A DNA stretch of 64,000 nt from Polaromonas sp. A23 (GCF_002001015.1 NZ_MUNO01000016.1:19518-83517), one strand, 5' to 3'; numbered from the stretch's first letter, positions 53,740-63,499 are shown. The notes: generated by a model not told the origin, from the letters alone. A program made the numbers and translations.

Positions 53740-54585
53740 ATGGCGCTACTTGCGCTGGATAACTGGCTTATCCGGGCGAAATCTGACGAGGGACTGATGG
53801 GCTTTCGCCGCTTTCTGGTGGAGTTCGGCTATTTCGGCCTCAAGGAAGCAAGGGCCTGCCTGTTTGTCGGACTGTTTTTTGCGGCGGTATTTCTTGTGCC
53901 AAGGGTCGGCTTGGCCGGTGTTCCGCGCTATGACCTCTTGCTTGCGATTGCGCTGCTGATTCAGGGCTGGATGGTATTGGCCAAGCTGGAAACGCTGGAC
54001 GAGCTGAAAGCCATCTGTCTCTTCCATGTGGTGGGGTTTGCCCTGGAGGTCTTCAAGACTTCCGGGTCCATCCAGTCCTGGAGCTATCCGGACTTTGCCT
54101 ATACCAAGCTGTTTGGCGTACCGCTATTTTCCGGTTTCATGTATGCGGCCGTCGGCAGCTACATCATTCAGGCGTGGCGATTGTTTGACCTGCGTATCCG
54201 GCATCACCCGCCATACTGGATGGCTGGGGTGATTGCGTTGCTGATTTACGGGAATTTCTTTACGCACCATTTCTGGGGCGACTACCGTTGGTACATCGCC
54301 GCATGCCTGGGCGGTTTATATGCCAGGTCCTCGGTGATCTTCCGGCCCTACGACCGTGACCGGAGCATGCCCTTGCTGCTGGCCTTTTTGCTGATCGGAT
54401 TTTTCATTTGGGTGGCCGAAAACATCAGTACGTTTTTCAGCCTCTGGCACTACCCCAATCAACTGGGTGCATGGTCCGTTGTACATGTGGGCAAATGGAG
54501 TTCCTGGTCACTGCTGGTGGTCATGACCTTCACCATTGTGGCCAACCTGAAGCACGTGAAGGAACGCATCCATGTGCCTGACTGA
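53740..54585 (+). CDS. DUF817 family membrane protein
   Basis: A 281-residue protein with about seven to eight helices. Characteristic blocks are FGLFEF-type FGYFGLKEARACLFVGLF, ETLDELKAICLFHVVGFALEVFK, and WSYPDFAYTKLFGVPLFSGFMYAAVGSYI. The DUF817/YoaT family is integral to the membrane and uncharacterised. An AAGG site precedes the ATG. The next gene, DUF2809, starts 15 bp on. Confidence 0.88.
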   Translation: MALLALDNWLIRAKSDEGLMGFRRFLVEFGYFGLKEARACLFVGLFFAAVFLVPRVGLAGVPRYDLLLAIALLIQGWMVLAKLETLDELKAICLFHVVGFALEVFKTSGSIQSWSYPDFAYTKLFGVPLFSGFMYAAVGSYIIQAWRLFDLRIRHHPPYWMAGVIALLIYGNFFTHHFWGDYRWYIAACLGGLYARSSVIFRPYDRDRSMPLLLAFLLIGFFIWVAENISTFFSLWHYPNQLGAWSVVHVGKWSSWSLLVVMTFTIVANLKHVKERIHVPD

Positions 54586-54600
54586 GACGGATTCTCCCGC

Positions 54601-55014
54601 GTGAAGCTGCGCTTTGACCGCGAGGCGGCGTTGTGGGCATGCCTCATTCTCATCGTTGAAGTGTTGATTGCGACCGTGTGGGCGCACCACCGCTGGCTGC
54701 GGGGTTTCGTCGGCGACGTGTTGGCCGTTGTATGGGTGTATTTCCTGCTCAAGGTTGTGATAAAGGCCAACGCCTTTGGTCTCGCATTGGTTGCGTTTGC
54801 GGTGGGCTGCCTGGTCGAACTTGCCCAGTATGTGGCAACCGCCAACGGCTGGCACGTTCAAAACCCGGTGCTGAAGATTCTGCTGGGTTCGGTGGCCGAC
54901 TGGATGGATGTGCTGGCGTATGCCGGCGGGTTTCTGCTGGTTTTGGCACTTGAGTCCCTTTTTGCCCGACCACAGCCAGCCCAGTGCCGACCATCGCCTG
55001 CCATCGAAAAATAG
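54601..55014 (+). CDS. DUF2809 family membrane protein
   Basis: A 137-residue protein started at GTG, with about four helices and conserved patterns RGFVGDVLAVVWVYFLLK, VELAQYVATANGW, and LKILLGSVADWMDVLAYAGGF. DUF2809 proteins are small inner-membrane proteins of unknown function. It follows the DUF817 gene closely and is convergent with the antiporter gene, whose stop lies 1 bp away. No terminator lies between the two. Confidence 0.85.
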   Translation: MKLRFDREAALWACLILIVEVLIATVWAHHRWLRGFVGDVLAVVWVYFLLKVVIKANAFGLALVAFAVGCLVELAQYVATANGWHVQNPVLKILLGSVADWMDVLAYAGGFLLVLALESLFARPQPAQCRPSPAIEK

Positions 55015-55015
55015 A

Positions 55016-56227
55016 CTACTTCGACCGAAAAATGATTTCTTTCATGCGCTGAAGTTTGGGCGCCACCACCGGCACCGTCAGCATGGTGCTGGCAATGGCC
55101 ATTAGCAGCAGGGCGGTGAAGGTCTCGTTGGTGATGATCTGTTTGTCCAACAGGATGTTGGCAAAAATGATCATGATCAGTGCCTTGGTCTGCAGCAGCC
55201 AGCCGATGATGGCACTTTCTCCCGGCGCCCACTTGAGTATCTTGCCGGCGATATGGACACCGATCAGCTTGCCCGCCACCGAGGCGACCAGCAGAACCGC
55301 CGCAGCCACAAACACCGCTTCGCCGCCGACCGACCAGTTGGTTCGCAGGCCGGTGCTCAGGAAGAACACCGGCATCATCACAAGCAGCACGTGATGGCGC
55401 AACATGTCCATATGCTCCTGATTGAACCAGTCGCTGTCCATCACGGCACCGGCCAGGAAAGCGCCCACCATGTAATGCAGACCGGCCCAGTCCGCGCCGA
55501 AGGCGCAAACGATGAGCCAGATCAGGCCGGCATACCAGCGGTCGCGTTCCGGTAGCCAGACCATGAGTTTGCGAAACGCGTAAGCGAGGACTGCAAAGGC
55601 GACCAGAAAGCCAGCTTGCCGGCCGACGCGTTCCCAGTCCATCAGGATCAGAGCGAGTACGCCCCAGATGGCGATGTCGTCGAGGCTGGCATAACGCAGG
55701 ATGCGCTGGCCGATGGGTTGGCGCAGGATGACGAGTTTTTCCATCAGCAGAATCAGAATGGGCAGCGCCGTGACCGCGCAGGCCATGCCGACACCGGCGA
55801 CAAATTGCCAGCGCATGCCTTGCGGGCCCACCCAGCCGTCGTACATCAGCATGCCGGCAGCCACCACGCAGCCGGCAGCAAGCGGCGTGCCCAGCGCCAG
55901 GCCGGCTGTGATGCTGCTTTCGCGCCGGTGCGCCCAGGCTTTTTTCAGATCCAGCTCAATGCCGGCAATCCACACAAACACCATGACTGCCCACCAGGCA
56001 ATGCCGTTGAGCGACTGCACCACCGGCGTGCTGAAAACGAAAGCGTAATAGTCGGGGTAGATTTTCCCGAGGATGCCGGGGCCCAGCAGGATGCCGGCGA
56101 TGATCTGAATGACGACCAGCGGTGCGTAGTAGTCGGTCTTGAAGACCCGCCAGATCAGGTAGGGAAGCGTAAAAATGATCGCCATGGCGATCAGAAAAAT
56201 CTCGGTGGTGGTCATGGCGGCGTGCAT
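55016..56227 (-). CDS. Monovalent cation:proton antiporter (CPA2/Kef-type membrane domain)
   Basis: A 403-residue protein with 12 to 13 helices. The CPA core is seen as VFVWIAGIELDLKKAW and SLDDIAIWGVLALILMDWE, then HYMVGAFLAGAVMDSDWF, with helix breaks typical of the Na/H exchanger fold. It would exchange Na+ or K+ for protons across the inner membrane. No C-terminal TrkA-N domain is present, so it is shorter than Kef. The start could also be the second Met (MTTTEIFLIAM). Confidence 0.88.
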   Translation of the reverse strand: MHAAMTTTEIFLIAMAIIFTLPYLIWRVFKTDYYAPLVVIQIIAGILLGPGILGKIYPDYYAFVFSTPVVQSLNGIAWWAVMVFVWIAGIELDLKKAWAHRRESSITAGLALGTPLAAGCVVAAGMLMYDGWVGPQGMRWQFVAGVGMACAVTALPILILLMEKLVILRQPIGQRILRYASLDDIAIWGVLALILMDWERVGRQAGFLVAFAVLAYAFRKLMVWLPERDRWYAGLIWLIVCAFGADWAGLHYMVGAFLAGAVMDSDWFNQEHMDMLRHHVLLVMMPVFFLSTGLRTNWSVGGEAVFVAAAVLLVASVAGKLIGVHIAGKILKWAPGESAIIGWLLQTKALIMIIFANILLDKQIITNETFTALLLMAIASTMLTVPVVAPKLQRMKEIIFRSK

Positions 56228-56417
56228 GGCTCTTCTCTTGTTGTTGCTGGCGGCGAAACAGTTGATTCCGGAAACCGGCTTTGCTGAACGGGCGGTGAGC
56301 GCGAATTATGCAGGAGCCGGCGTGCGCAGCCGTGGGTGGTCAACCTTGAGCGCGCAAGTGCGGGGGTGCATCCCGGGGCCCCTGGGCAGCAGCTGCTTCA
56401 GAAGAAAGAAAGCTGAT

Positions 56418-57218
56418 TTAGCGGCGGGTGGCCTGGTACAGCGGCATCACCGTGGGCAGCAGCGCCTGGATTTGCTGCACGCGGCTGCTGTCGCTGGGGT
56501 GGCTGCTCAGGAATTCCGAGCCGCTGCCCCCGCTGCCGCTCATTTTTTGCCAGAGGCTGACGCCGGCCTGCGGGTTGTATCCGGCGCGCGCCATCAATTC
56601 GAGGCCGATGCGGTCGGCCTCTGTTTCATGCGAACGGCTGAAACGCGTGGCCACCAACGCTTCATAGGCCGCGCCCGTCAATTGTGAGGTTCCGCTGCCC
56701 AGTCCGAGGAGTTGCGTGCCTATACCTATGGCTGTCTGCGCCGCTGCCGCCTGGGACACCTGTTCGCGCGAATGCTCGCGCAAGGCATGGGCAATTTCAT
56801 GACCCATGACCACCGCGATTTCGTCGTCAGTGAGGCTGAGCTTGCGGATCAACCCGGTGTAGAACATGATTTTTCCGCCGGGCATGCAAAAGGCGTTGAG
56901 CTGCTCGCTTTCGATCAGGTTCACCTCCCATTGCCACCGCGGCGCGTCGCCACGAAACACCGCGGTTTGCGGCTGGATGCGGGCGGCCACAGCCCGCACG
57001 CGTGCCAGCATGGCTGCATCGGTGTTGAGTTTTCCTGCGGCCGTGGCCTCGGCCTTGAGCTTGTTGTAACTCTGGACGGCCATCTGGTCGAGTTCGGCGG
57101 AAGACACCAGCAACAGCTGGGAGCGCGAAGCACCGACAGCGCCGCTTTCCGTGGTGCTTGAACAGGCAGTGATCAGCAGAGTCAGGGCCAAAGTCAAGGG
57201 GGTCAGATAGTGTTTCAT
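56418..57218 (-). CDS. M48 family metallopeptidase, lipoprotein
   Basis: A 266-residue zinc protease with a lipobox ITAC (cysteine near residue 19). The catalytic motif GHEIAHALREHS has HExxH, and the third ligand region is SHETEADRIGLELMARAGY with Glu. It resembles BepA/LoiP-type periplasmic proteases that survey outer-membrane proteins. It ends in a 46-residue tail with repeated Ser/Arg. It is divergent from the DUF3597 remnant. Confidence 0.92.
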   Translation of the reverse strand: MKHYLTPLTLALTLLITACSSTTESGAVGASRSQLLLVSSAELDQMAVQSYNKLKAEATAAGKLNTDAAMLARVRAVAARIQPQTAVFRGDAPRWQWEVNLIESEQLNAFCMPGGKIMFYTGLIRKLSLTDDEIAVVMGHEIAHALREHSREQVSQAAAAQTAIGIGTQLLGLGSGTSQLTGAAYEALVATRFSRSHETEADRIGLELMARAGYNPQAGVSLWQKMSGSGGSGSEFLSSHPSDSSRVQQIQALLPTVMPLYQATRR

Positions 57219-57349
57219 GCGTGTCTCAAAGGTCTGTTTTCAGGCACATGCCGGGAGCGTTCATTTTCCAACGGCAAGCGTAAGCCAAGGTAGGACGGCA
57301 GTTGGCGGTGATGTAGGCACGAATCGCAGAAGTGAAGCCGGCAGGTGGC

Positions 57350-57540
57350 GCCTTGTCGTCCGAAGACGCGGTAGCCGCTTCGGCCGCGTTCGATGCCGCT
57401 TCGCGTGCCGCCACTGTGAGCAGTGCAACCTTGCTCGCGGTCGATGTGGAGCCATATTGAACGAGCTGGCCCGTAACAGCCCCGAAAAACTCGACTGGAA
57501 AACCTCTATCGTGGACATGATGAAGCTGCTCAAGCGGGAG
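57350..57540 (+). pseudogene. Remnant of a DUF3597 domain gene
   Basis: The sequence reads AVDVEP in one frame and then ILNELARNSPEKLDWKTS followed by IVDMMKLL in another, joined by a single-base loss near 57456. The composite resembles the DUF3597 core (VDVxxxLxxLA..KLDWKTSIVDLMKLL). The C-terminal half of that domain is missing and the following sequence is different. The stretch 57219-57350 has no gene that I can support. Confidence 0.5.
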
Positions 57541-57593
57541 CAGGCAGGCAAACAGGGCTTTGCCGGCCCGCGGGAATCCCTTATCCTCCTCGC

Positions 57594-60500
57594 ATGCATT
57601 TTTTCCTGCGTGCAAGCCGGGCTTGTGTTCTGTTTCTGTTGACCCTGTCCTTTGCTTGCCTGGCGCAGGCGCGGGCGACCGTTGAGGTGCCTCCGGCGAA
57701 GGCCGGCGTGCTTGATCTGGCGGGCTGGAATTTCGAGCGTGACGGCAGTGTGCTGCTGGCCGGCGAGTGGTCCTTGAACTGGCAGCAGTTCGGCGAACCC
57801 CGGTTGCCGGCGGGCCACCGCGAATCTGCCGGTGTGCCGGTGGAAGTGCCTGGCGCCTGGCACGGGCTGGTGGTAGGCGGCGCCCCGCTGGGCTCCAACG
57901 GTTACGGCACCTACAGGCTGGACATTCCCTGCACAAGCGCCCAGGGTCTGAGCCTTTTTATTCCCAACCAGCACAGCGCCTTGCGTCTTTATATCAACGG
58001 GCGGGAAGTGGCACATCAGGGCGTGCCGGGAACAAGCGCTGACAACACGCGGCCTGCCGTCGGCCAGCAGTACGTGCCCTTGGGCGATGTTGCCTGCCCC
58101 CTGCAGGTGACGGCCCATGTGTCCAACTTCGATCATCGGCGCGGCGGCCTGGTCCGCGCCATGGAGCTGGGCAGCACGGCGCAGATGCAAAAGCGGCGCG
58201 AGCTGGGCCTGGCGCGCGACACAGCGGCGCTTGTGGGCGTGGGTTTGATGGGGGTTCTGCCCATCCTGTTTTTCATCTGGCGGCGAAAGGAACGTGCGCC
58301 GCTTTATCTGGGCTTGTACTGTCTGTCGACAGCGGTGATCATCGCCTTGTCCGGCGAACGTGTATTGCTGCCTTTGATGGCCCCTCTGGGATGGAACATC
58401 TACCAGAAGCTGCTTTTCATGAACCTGTGGGGCGGACTTGCCATGTTTCCCCTGTTCGTTCATGCGCTGTATCCGGTCGAGTTCCGGGAAAGGCCAAGGC
58501 GCGCGATTCAGCTGGCGGGTGCTTTGGCCGTGCTGATGGTGCTGCTGACGCCGGCGCGCATTTTTACACTGGCGATTCCCGCCTTGACCATCAGCGCGGT
58601 GTTGCTGGGCTCCTATCTGGTTTACGTGCTCTTGAAAGCAGGCAAGCGGGGCAGGCTCAGTCCTTTTATTCTGCTGGGTGGCTTGGTTGCGATAGTGATT
58701 GCCATCACGCATGACGTTGTCTACTTCAGGACGTTGCAGTCGGGCTATTGGACGCCCATCGGTTTCCTGATTTTTGCGCTTGCGCCTGGCATCACGCTGG
58801 CCCGGCGCATGTCACGCGCACTGGCTGCCGAGGAGCTGCGGGGGATTGAACAGCGTGATCGCACCAACCTGCTGGTGCGAGCAACCAAGGCCGGCTTGCT
58901 GGACTGGGACGCCATTGCGAATGTGGTGAGTTATTCCGACCGCTACAAGGAGATGCTGGGTTATCCGGCAGATACCGCGGCTTCGGAGCTGCCGGCCTTT
59001 AACGATCTGGTCCATCCCGACGAACGGGAACATGTTCGCCTGAGCTTTCTTGAGGAGTTGCGCGACCGCAGTGTCAGGAGCACCACGCGTTATCACCGCT
59101 CGCTGGATTACCGTATGCGCCGGGCAGATGGGACCTACATCTGGGTTCACGCGGAGGGGATTGCGCTGATTGGCGACGATGGAAAAACACTGCGTTTTAT
59201 CTGCTCCTTCATCGACATCAGTGATAGCAAGCGGCATGAGATCGCGATGTCCAACCAGGCCAAGTTCATTGCCGACCTGTTTGATACCGTTCCCATTGGC
59301 ATGGCCCTGCGGGATACCGACAGCCGCTACCTGGTCGTCAACAAAGCCTGGGAACAGTATGTGGGAGTCGGGCGTGAAGACGTCATTGGCAAGACGCTGC
59401 GTGAGCGCGCACCTGCCGACGAGGTGGCGCTGATCGAAGCGCTCGACCGTGAGGTGCTGGCGCTGGGCCCTGGCGCCACGGTGGGTCCGCGCGAGAACAC
59501 CTTCAGGGGCAGGCGGTATGCGCAATCGCGCACCGCCATGGCAGATTCCGAAGGAAAAATCATCGGCGTGCTGATCGCCAGCATTGACATTCACGAGAAG
59601 TACCTGGCCGAGCAGGACCTGGCGGTCGAGCGCGAGCGGCTGCAACTATTGGTGCGCGCCACCAAAGCCGGCTTTGGAGATTGGGACGCGCAGAGCGATG
59701 TGGTCGCTTATACGGCACGCTTCAAGGAGATGCTGGGTTACCCGGGCAACACCGACACCACGGCATGGCCCAGCATTTTCGACATGATGCATCCGGATGA
59801 TCGCGAAGCCTCCCGCGAGCAATTCCGCAGCATGATCAGGCGCAAGAGCAGCTCCGAGCCGGAGCAGGAGCCGGGCGAACCAATGTCGTACCGCTTGCGG
59901 CGTACCGATGGCAGCTACATCTGGATCCACGCCGAAGGTATTGCGCAGGTCGACGAAGAAGGGCGCACCAAACGATTCATAACTTCCTATCTCGACGTCA
60001 CTGCATTCCATGAACAGGAAGAGGCGCTGCGTGCGCAGGTCGAACTCACACGGACCGAGCAGCGCCGCCTGGATCTTGTGGTGCGCGGCGCGCGGGTGGG
60101 CATTGTTGACTGGGATGGGAAAACGCACGAGACCTATTACTCGCCGCGTTTTCGGGAAATCCGGGGCTATGCCCCGGACGCAGACACGGCGGATTGGCCG
60201 GATTATTTCAAGGTGATGATTCACCCCGAAGACCAGGAGCGGGTCATCCGGCGCTGGGTGCCTTTTATCCGGGGCAAAGGTCCGGAAGGCCCGCATGGCG
60301 AGTTCTACTCGCCCGAAGAGTACCGCCTGCTCCGCGCGGACGGCAGCTATGTGTGGGTGCAGGTGAGCGGGATAGCGGTGCGCGATGAAACCGGATTCGT
60401 GTTGCGCTGGATCGCCGCCATCATTGACATCAGCGAGCGCCGGGCCCAGGACCAGGCCTTGCACGCCTCGCTGGACCAGGTGGCGGCGCAGGCTGCCCAG

Positions 60501-62021
60501 CTAGAACACCAGAACGAAGCGCTGCTTGAAAACGTGCGGCTGCGTGAGGAGGTGGAGCGGATTGCGCGGCATGACATCAAGACGCCGCTGAACAGCATCA
60601 TTGCCGTACCCCGGCTGCTGCGCGAGGAGCGGCAACTCACCAGGGAGGCCGACGAATTGCTTGGCATTGTCGAGCGTGCCGGTTATCGCATCCTGAGCAT
60701 GGTCAATCTCTCGCTCGATCTGTACAAGATGGAGCAGGGCAGTTATATCTTCCGGCCAGATGCCGTGGATCTGGTCGAGTTGTTTGACAAGGTGGCGGTG
60801 GACATTCACAGCCACGCGGCATCAAAGAACGTTAATTTGCGGGTGAAGTCGAGCGCCACCCGCGCCTGTGCGTGGGCCGAGGAGCTGCTGTGTTATTCGC
60901 TGATTGCCAACCTCCTGAAAAATGCGGTCGAAGCCTCGCCCGAGGGGGCGGTGGTCACTGTTTCTATCGAGGCGATTGAAGCCATTGAAGCGCCTGAAGA
61001 CAGTGGCAGCGTTGCGCTGCATATCCACAATGTCGGCGTGGTGCCGGCATCCGTTCGCGAGAATTTTTTCGTCAAGTACGCAACCGCTGGCAAGGCCAGC
61101 GGGACCGGCCTGGGAACCTACTCGGCCCGGCTGATGGCGCGTGTGCAGGACGGCGATGTCACCATGCGCACTTCTGCCGCCGAAGGCACCACACTTTCCG
61201 TGGTGTTTCGCGCAGCGCCCGCGGGCAAGGTGCCCGCGATCGTCAGGCACGCCAGCGAAAGGCAGGATTCCCAACCGCTGGCGCTGGCCAATCTGCCTGC
61301 GCTGAAAATCCTGCTGGTCGACGACGACGAGTTCAACCTGCTGATCGTGCGTCGTTTCCTGCCGTGCCCGCCACTGAAAGTTTCCACTGCCTTCAACGGC
61401 CGGGTGGCTCTCGAAATGGCGATGGAAGAAGCACCTGATGTGGTTTTTATGGATCTGGACATGCCCATCATGGGCGGTCTGGAGGCGATAGGAAAGCTGC
61501 GCGAGCAAGAGCTGTCGAGCGGTCGCAAACGCTGTTTTGCCGTGGTACTTTCATCGCATGACGACGAGGAAACCCGCGCGCGCTGCCTGGCTTCGGGGTT
61601 TGACCACTACCTGACCAAGCCTGTGACGCGCGACCTCATCCAGCAGACCTTGCTGGACCACTGTGCGGCGGCGCAGCCCGGTGGTTTGGCGGGCGCTGCG
61701 TCCCCGGTGCAAATGGCCCCTTCAACGGTTCAGGTTGATCCGGATATTGCGGATTTGATGACGGACTTTCTGGCTTCGCGGCACCAGATTCTGGACGCCA
61801 TGGATCAGGCCGTCGTGGCCGGTGACCGGGAGGGCTTGCGGCGCGGCGCCCATCAACTGGCCGGAAGCCTGGCGGTTTACGGTTTTCAGTGGGGTGCCGA
61901 TGCCAGCCGGAGCCTGGAGCTGCAGGCACAGACCCTTGCACCGCAGCACGCGCAGGAGCTCATTCAGGCTGTGCGGCTTCATCTGCAGACGGCTGCCATC
62001 GTGGTGCGGCATGAAGAATAA
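57594..62021 (+). CDS. 7TM-DISM hybrid histidine kinase with PAS domains, receiver and Hpt
   Basis: A 1475-residue protein. A signal peptide is followed by a DISM extracellular beta domain (about 30-195; VPVEVPGAWHGLVV, LSLFIPNQHSALRLYING), then seven helices (about 210-400), four PAS domains (about 420-950) of which three have the pattern RATKAG..DWD or RGARVGIVDWD, HisKA with RHDIKTPL and H993, HATPase (NLLKNAVEAS, GTGLGTYSARLM), a receiver with D1287 (VVFMDLDMP), and an Hpt domain with GAHQLAGSL and H1420. It probably reads an extracellular sugar or other ligand and relays phosphate His-Asp-His. The lone receiver gene at 62137 is its natural partner. Confidence 0.93.
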   Translation: MHFFLRASRACVLFLLTLSFACLAQARATVEVPPAKAGVLDLAGWNFERDGSVLLAGEWSLNWQQFGEPRLPAGHRESAGVPVEVPGAWHGLVVGGAPLGSNGYGTYRLDIPCTSAQGLSLFIPNQHSALRLYINGREVAHQGVPGTSADNTRPAVGQQYVPLGDVACPLQVTAHVSNFDHRRGGLVRAMELGSTAQMQKRRELGLARDTAALVGVGLMGVLPILFFIWRRKERAPLYLGLYCLSTAVIIALSGERVLLPLMAPLGWNIYQKLLFMNLWGGLAMFPLFVHALYPVEFRERPRRAIQLAGALAVLMVLLTPARIFTLAIPALTISAVLLGSYLVYVLLKAGKRGRLSPFILLGGLVAIVIAITHDVVYFRTLQSGYWTPIGFLIFALAPGITLARRMSRALAAEELRGIEQRDRTNLLVRATKAGLLDWDAIANVVSYSDRYKEMLGYPADTAASELPAFNDLVHPDEREHVRLSFLEELRDRSVRSTTRYHRSLDYRMRRADGTYIWVHAEGIALIGDDGKTLRFICSFIDISDSKRHEIAMSNQAKFIADLFDTVPIGMALRDTDSRYLVVNKAWEQYVGVGREDVIGKTLRERAPADEVALIEALDREVLALGPGATVGPRENTFRGRRYAQSRTAMADSEGKIIGVLIASIDIHEKYLAEQDLAVERERLQLLVRATKAGFGDWDAQSDVVAYTARFKEMLGYPGNTDTTAWPSIFDMMHPDDREASREQFRSMIRRKSSSEPEQEPGEPMSYRLRRTDGSYIWIHAEGIAQVDEEGRTKRFITSYLDVTAFHEQEEALRAQVELTRTEQRRLDLVVRGARVGIVDWDGKTHETYYSPRFREIRGYAPDADTADWPDYFKVMIHPEDQERVIRRWVPFIRGKGPEGPHGEFYSPEEYRLLRADGSYVWVQVSGIAVRDETGFVLRWIAAIIDISERRAQDQALHASLDQVAAQAAQLEHQNEALLENVRLREEVERIARHDIKTPLNSIIAVPRLLREERQLTREADELLGIVERAGYRILSMVNLSLDLYKMEQGSYIFRPDAVDLVELFDKVAVDIHSHAASKNVNLRVKSSATRACAWAEELLCYSLIANLLKNAVEASPEGAVVTVSIEAIEAIEAPEDSGSVALHIHNVGVVPASVRENFFVKYATAGKASGTGLGTYSARLMARVQDGDVTMRTSAAEGTTLSVVFRAAPAGKVPAIVRHASERQDSQPLALANLPALKILLVDDDEFNLLIVRRFLPCPPLKVSTAFNGRVALEMAMEEAPDVVFMDLDMPIMGGLEAIGKLREQELSSGRKRCFAVVLSSHDDEETRARCLASGFDHYLTKPVTRDLIQQTLLDHCAAAQPGGLAGAASPVQMAPSTVQVDPDIADLMTDFLASRHQILDAMDQAVVAGDREGLRRGAHQLAGSLAVYGFQWGADASRSLELQAQTLAPQHAQELIQAVRLHLQTAAIVVRHEE

Positions 62022-62136
62022 ACCGAGGTAAGTGGGGCGTTGCCTCTTGAATAGTCCGGCTATGCGGTAATAATTTGGTTTGCAACAAAATGTGGCGTTT
62101 GCCGCAAGTGTTTAAGACCTCTATTGGAGAATTGCC

Positions 62137-62511
62137 ATGGCCGAGAGCAAAAAAATCCTGGTGATTGACGACGATGAAGCCATCGTGGCCTACTTGGTCG
62201 CGAAACTCGCGCAGCACTACGAACTGGTTAGCACCACGGACCCCTACAAGGCTGTGGGACTGGCCAAGGCCGAGCGCCCGGATCTTGTGCTCTGCGATAT
62301 CGACATGCCGGGCATGGGCGGGGGTGATGTTGTTGCCGCGCTGTCCAGTGATCCGCAAACTGCAGGCATTCCCGTGATGTACCTGACTGCGCTGGTGTCC
62401 CCCGAAGAAACGCGCGACATGGGGGGCAATGTGGGTGGCCGCCCCGGTGTTGCCAAGAGGGCGCCTATTGCCGAGCTGCTTCAGCGCATTGGCGAGGTCA
62501 TCTCGGCCTGA
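62137..62511 (+). CDS. Single-domain response regulator
   Basis: A 124-residue receiver-only protein. The acidic pair is in VIDDDEAIVAYL, the phospho-site D53 or 54 in LVLCDIDMPGMGGGD, and the conserved Thr in YLTALVSPEE. The region near the normal KP pair reads GGRPGVAKRAP, with K but not the usual KP. It has no output domain, so it may shuttle phosphate to another partner. It follows the hybrid kinase gene by 115 bp, with GGAGAATTG as ribosome site, and converges on ureD with a 6 bp gap. Confidence 0.92.
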   Translation: MAESKKILVIDDDEAIVAYLVAKLAQHYELVSTTDPYKAVGLAKAERPDLVLCDIDMPGMGGGDVVAALSSDPQTAGIPVMYLTALVSPEETRDMGGNVGGRPGVAKRAPIAELLQRIGEVISA

Positions 62512-62517
62512 CGCGCG

Positions 62518-63348
62518 TCACGCGGACCAGATGCGTGGGCTGGGTGCGGCTTTGTCCCAGAAATGCTGGCGCCACGCCTTCCACACCTCTTTCATCAAAC
62601 CCATGGCAGGCTCGACCAGCGGTGCCAGCACGCGAACGACAACAACTTGCGCATCGGGGCTGGTAGCGCCGGCGGCGTTGCGCAGCGGGTGCGCTTCGAT
62701 TACTTTGCGCGCAAGGTCCAGGGCCAGTTGGCGGCGCTGGCGCTCCAGCTTGCTGCCGGCTGCAAAAAACAGGGTGCCGATACAACGCTGGCCGGCCAGG
62801 CCCAGCGGGCTGTTCATCAGCAGCAGGTCGTCAGCCCGGATGCGCGCACGTTCCAGCCATACACCCGGCAACTCGATGTGCTGGCAAAAGCTGCCCTGCT
62901 CAAAAGGTTTGCCGGCGCTTGGCAAACCCAGTGCGGTCACGTCCCAGCCGAGCAGCTCGGCACCGGGTTCGAGGTCCAGCGTCAAATGGTTCTCAGCGAT
63001 ACAGCCGCTGTAACACAGCGCTTCCAGGGGCAGCCATTCGGCACGTGCCCCGGCTTCCAGGCGCAGGCGGGTGCGCTGCAAGGCGGTTTCACCGGCTGAT
63101 TTGTAGAAGCGGGTGGCGCCCGGTGTGGTGATCAGGCCGTGGCTGCCCGCTGCGGCGGTCACCGCAATATCCAGCGTATCGCCGCCGACCAGCCCACCCG
63201 GTGGGTGCACCAGCACGTTGTGGCAGACGGCGTCGCCTTCGGGGTACAGGCTTTGGAGGATGCGCAGGGGGCCGTTGTGGCGGAAGTGCGCGAGGGTTTT
63301 GCCGGCCTGCAGGGAGTAGTCGAGGGAGAGGGTCGCGTTCCAGGCCAT
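62518..63348 (-). CDS. ureD: Urease accessory protein UreD
   Basis: A 276-residue accessory protein: GKTLAHFRHNGPLRILQSLYPEG, HNVLVHPPGGLVGGDTLDI, LITTPGATRFYKSAG and YSGCIAENHLTLDLEPGAELLGWD are all UreD hallmarks. It forms the UreD-UreF-UreG complex that loads nickel into urease. It is normally beside ureA but here stands alone, 42 kb from ureA, on the same strand as ureABCEFG. The neighbourhood upstream (63349-64000) is full of repeats, suggesting rearrangement. Confidence 0.96.
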   Translation of the reverse strand: MAWNATLSLDYSLQAGKTLAHFRHNGPLRILQSLYPEGDAVCHNVLVHPPGGLVGGDTLDIAVTAAAGSHGLITTPGATRFYKSAGETALQRTRLRLEAGARAEWLPLEALCYSGCIAENHLTLDLEPGAELLGWDVTALGLPSAGKPFEQGSFCQHIELPGVWLERARIRADDLLLMNSPLGLAGQRCIGTLFFAAGSKLERQRRQLALDLARKVIEAHPLRNAAGATSPDAQVVVVRVLAPLVEPAMGLMKEVWKAWRQHFWDKAAPSPRIWSA

Positions 63349-63394
63349 CGGGGGAGTTTAACCTTCGGCTTGAAGGCTTCGTGCTTCTGGCTTG

Positions 63395-63440
63395 CTATTG
63401 AATTTGTAGCTGCTTGTGCCCGTGGAATAAGGGGTGCGGG
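63395..63440 (+). repeat. Gene-end intergenic repeat, copy E
   Basis: TGTAGCTGCTTGTGCCCGTG then AATAAGGGG and GCGGGCC, matching the other copies in order and spacing. Confidence 0.5.
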
Positions 63441-63499
63441 CCTTTTTCTTATAAATTTTTGGGAATTTTGGACTCTTCCGGCGCGAATTCATTGATGTA

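Noticed and set aside
57261..58712. Minus-strand frame of 483 codons before and over the 7TM-DISM kinase
   Set aside because: The region has no family signature; Gln/His/Arg-rich shadow of GC-rich coding DNA.
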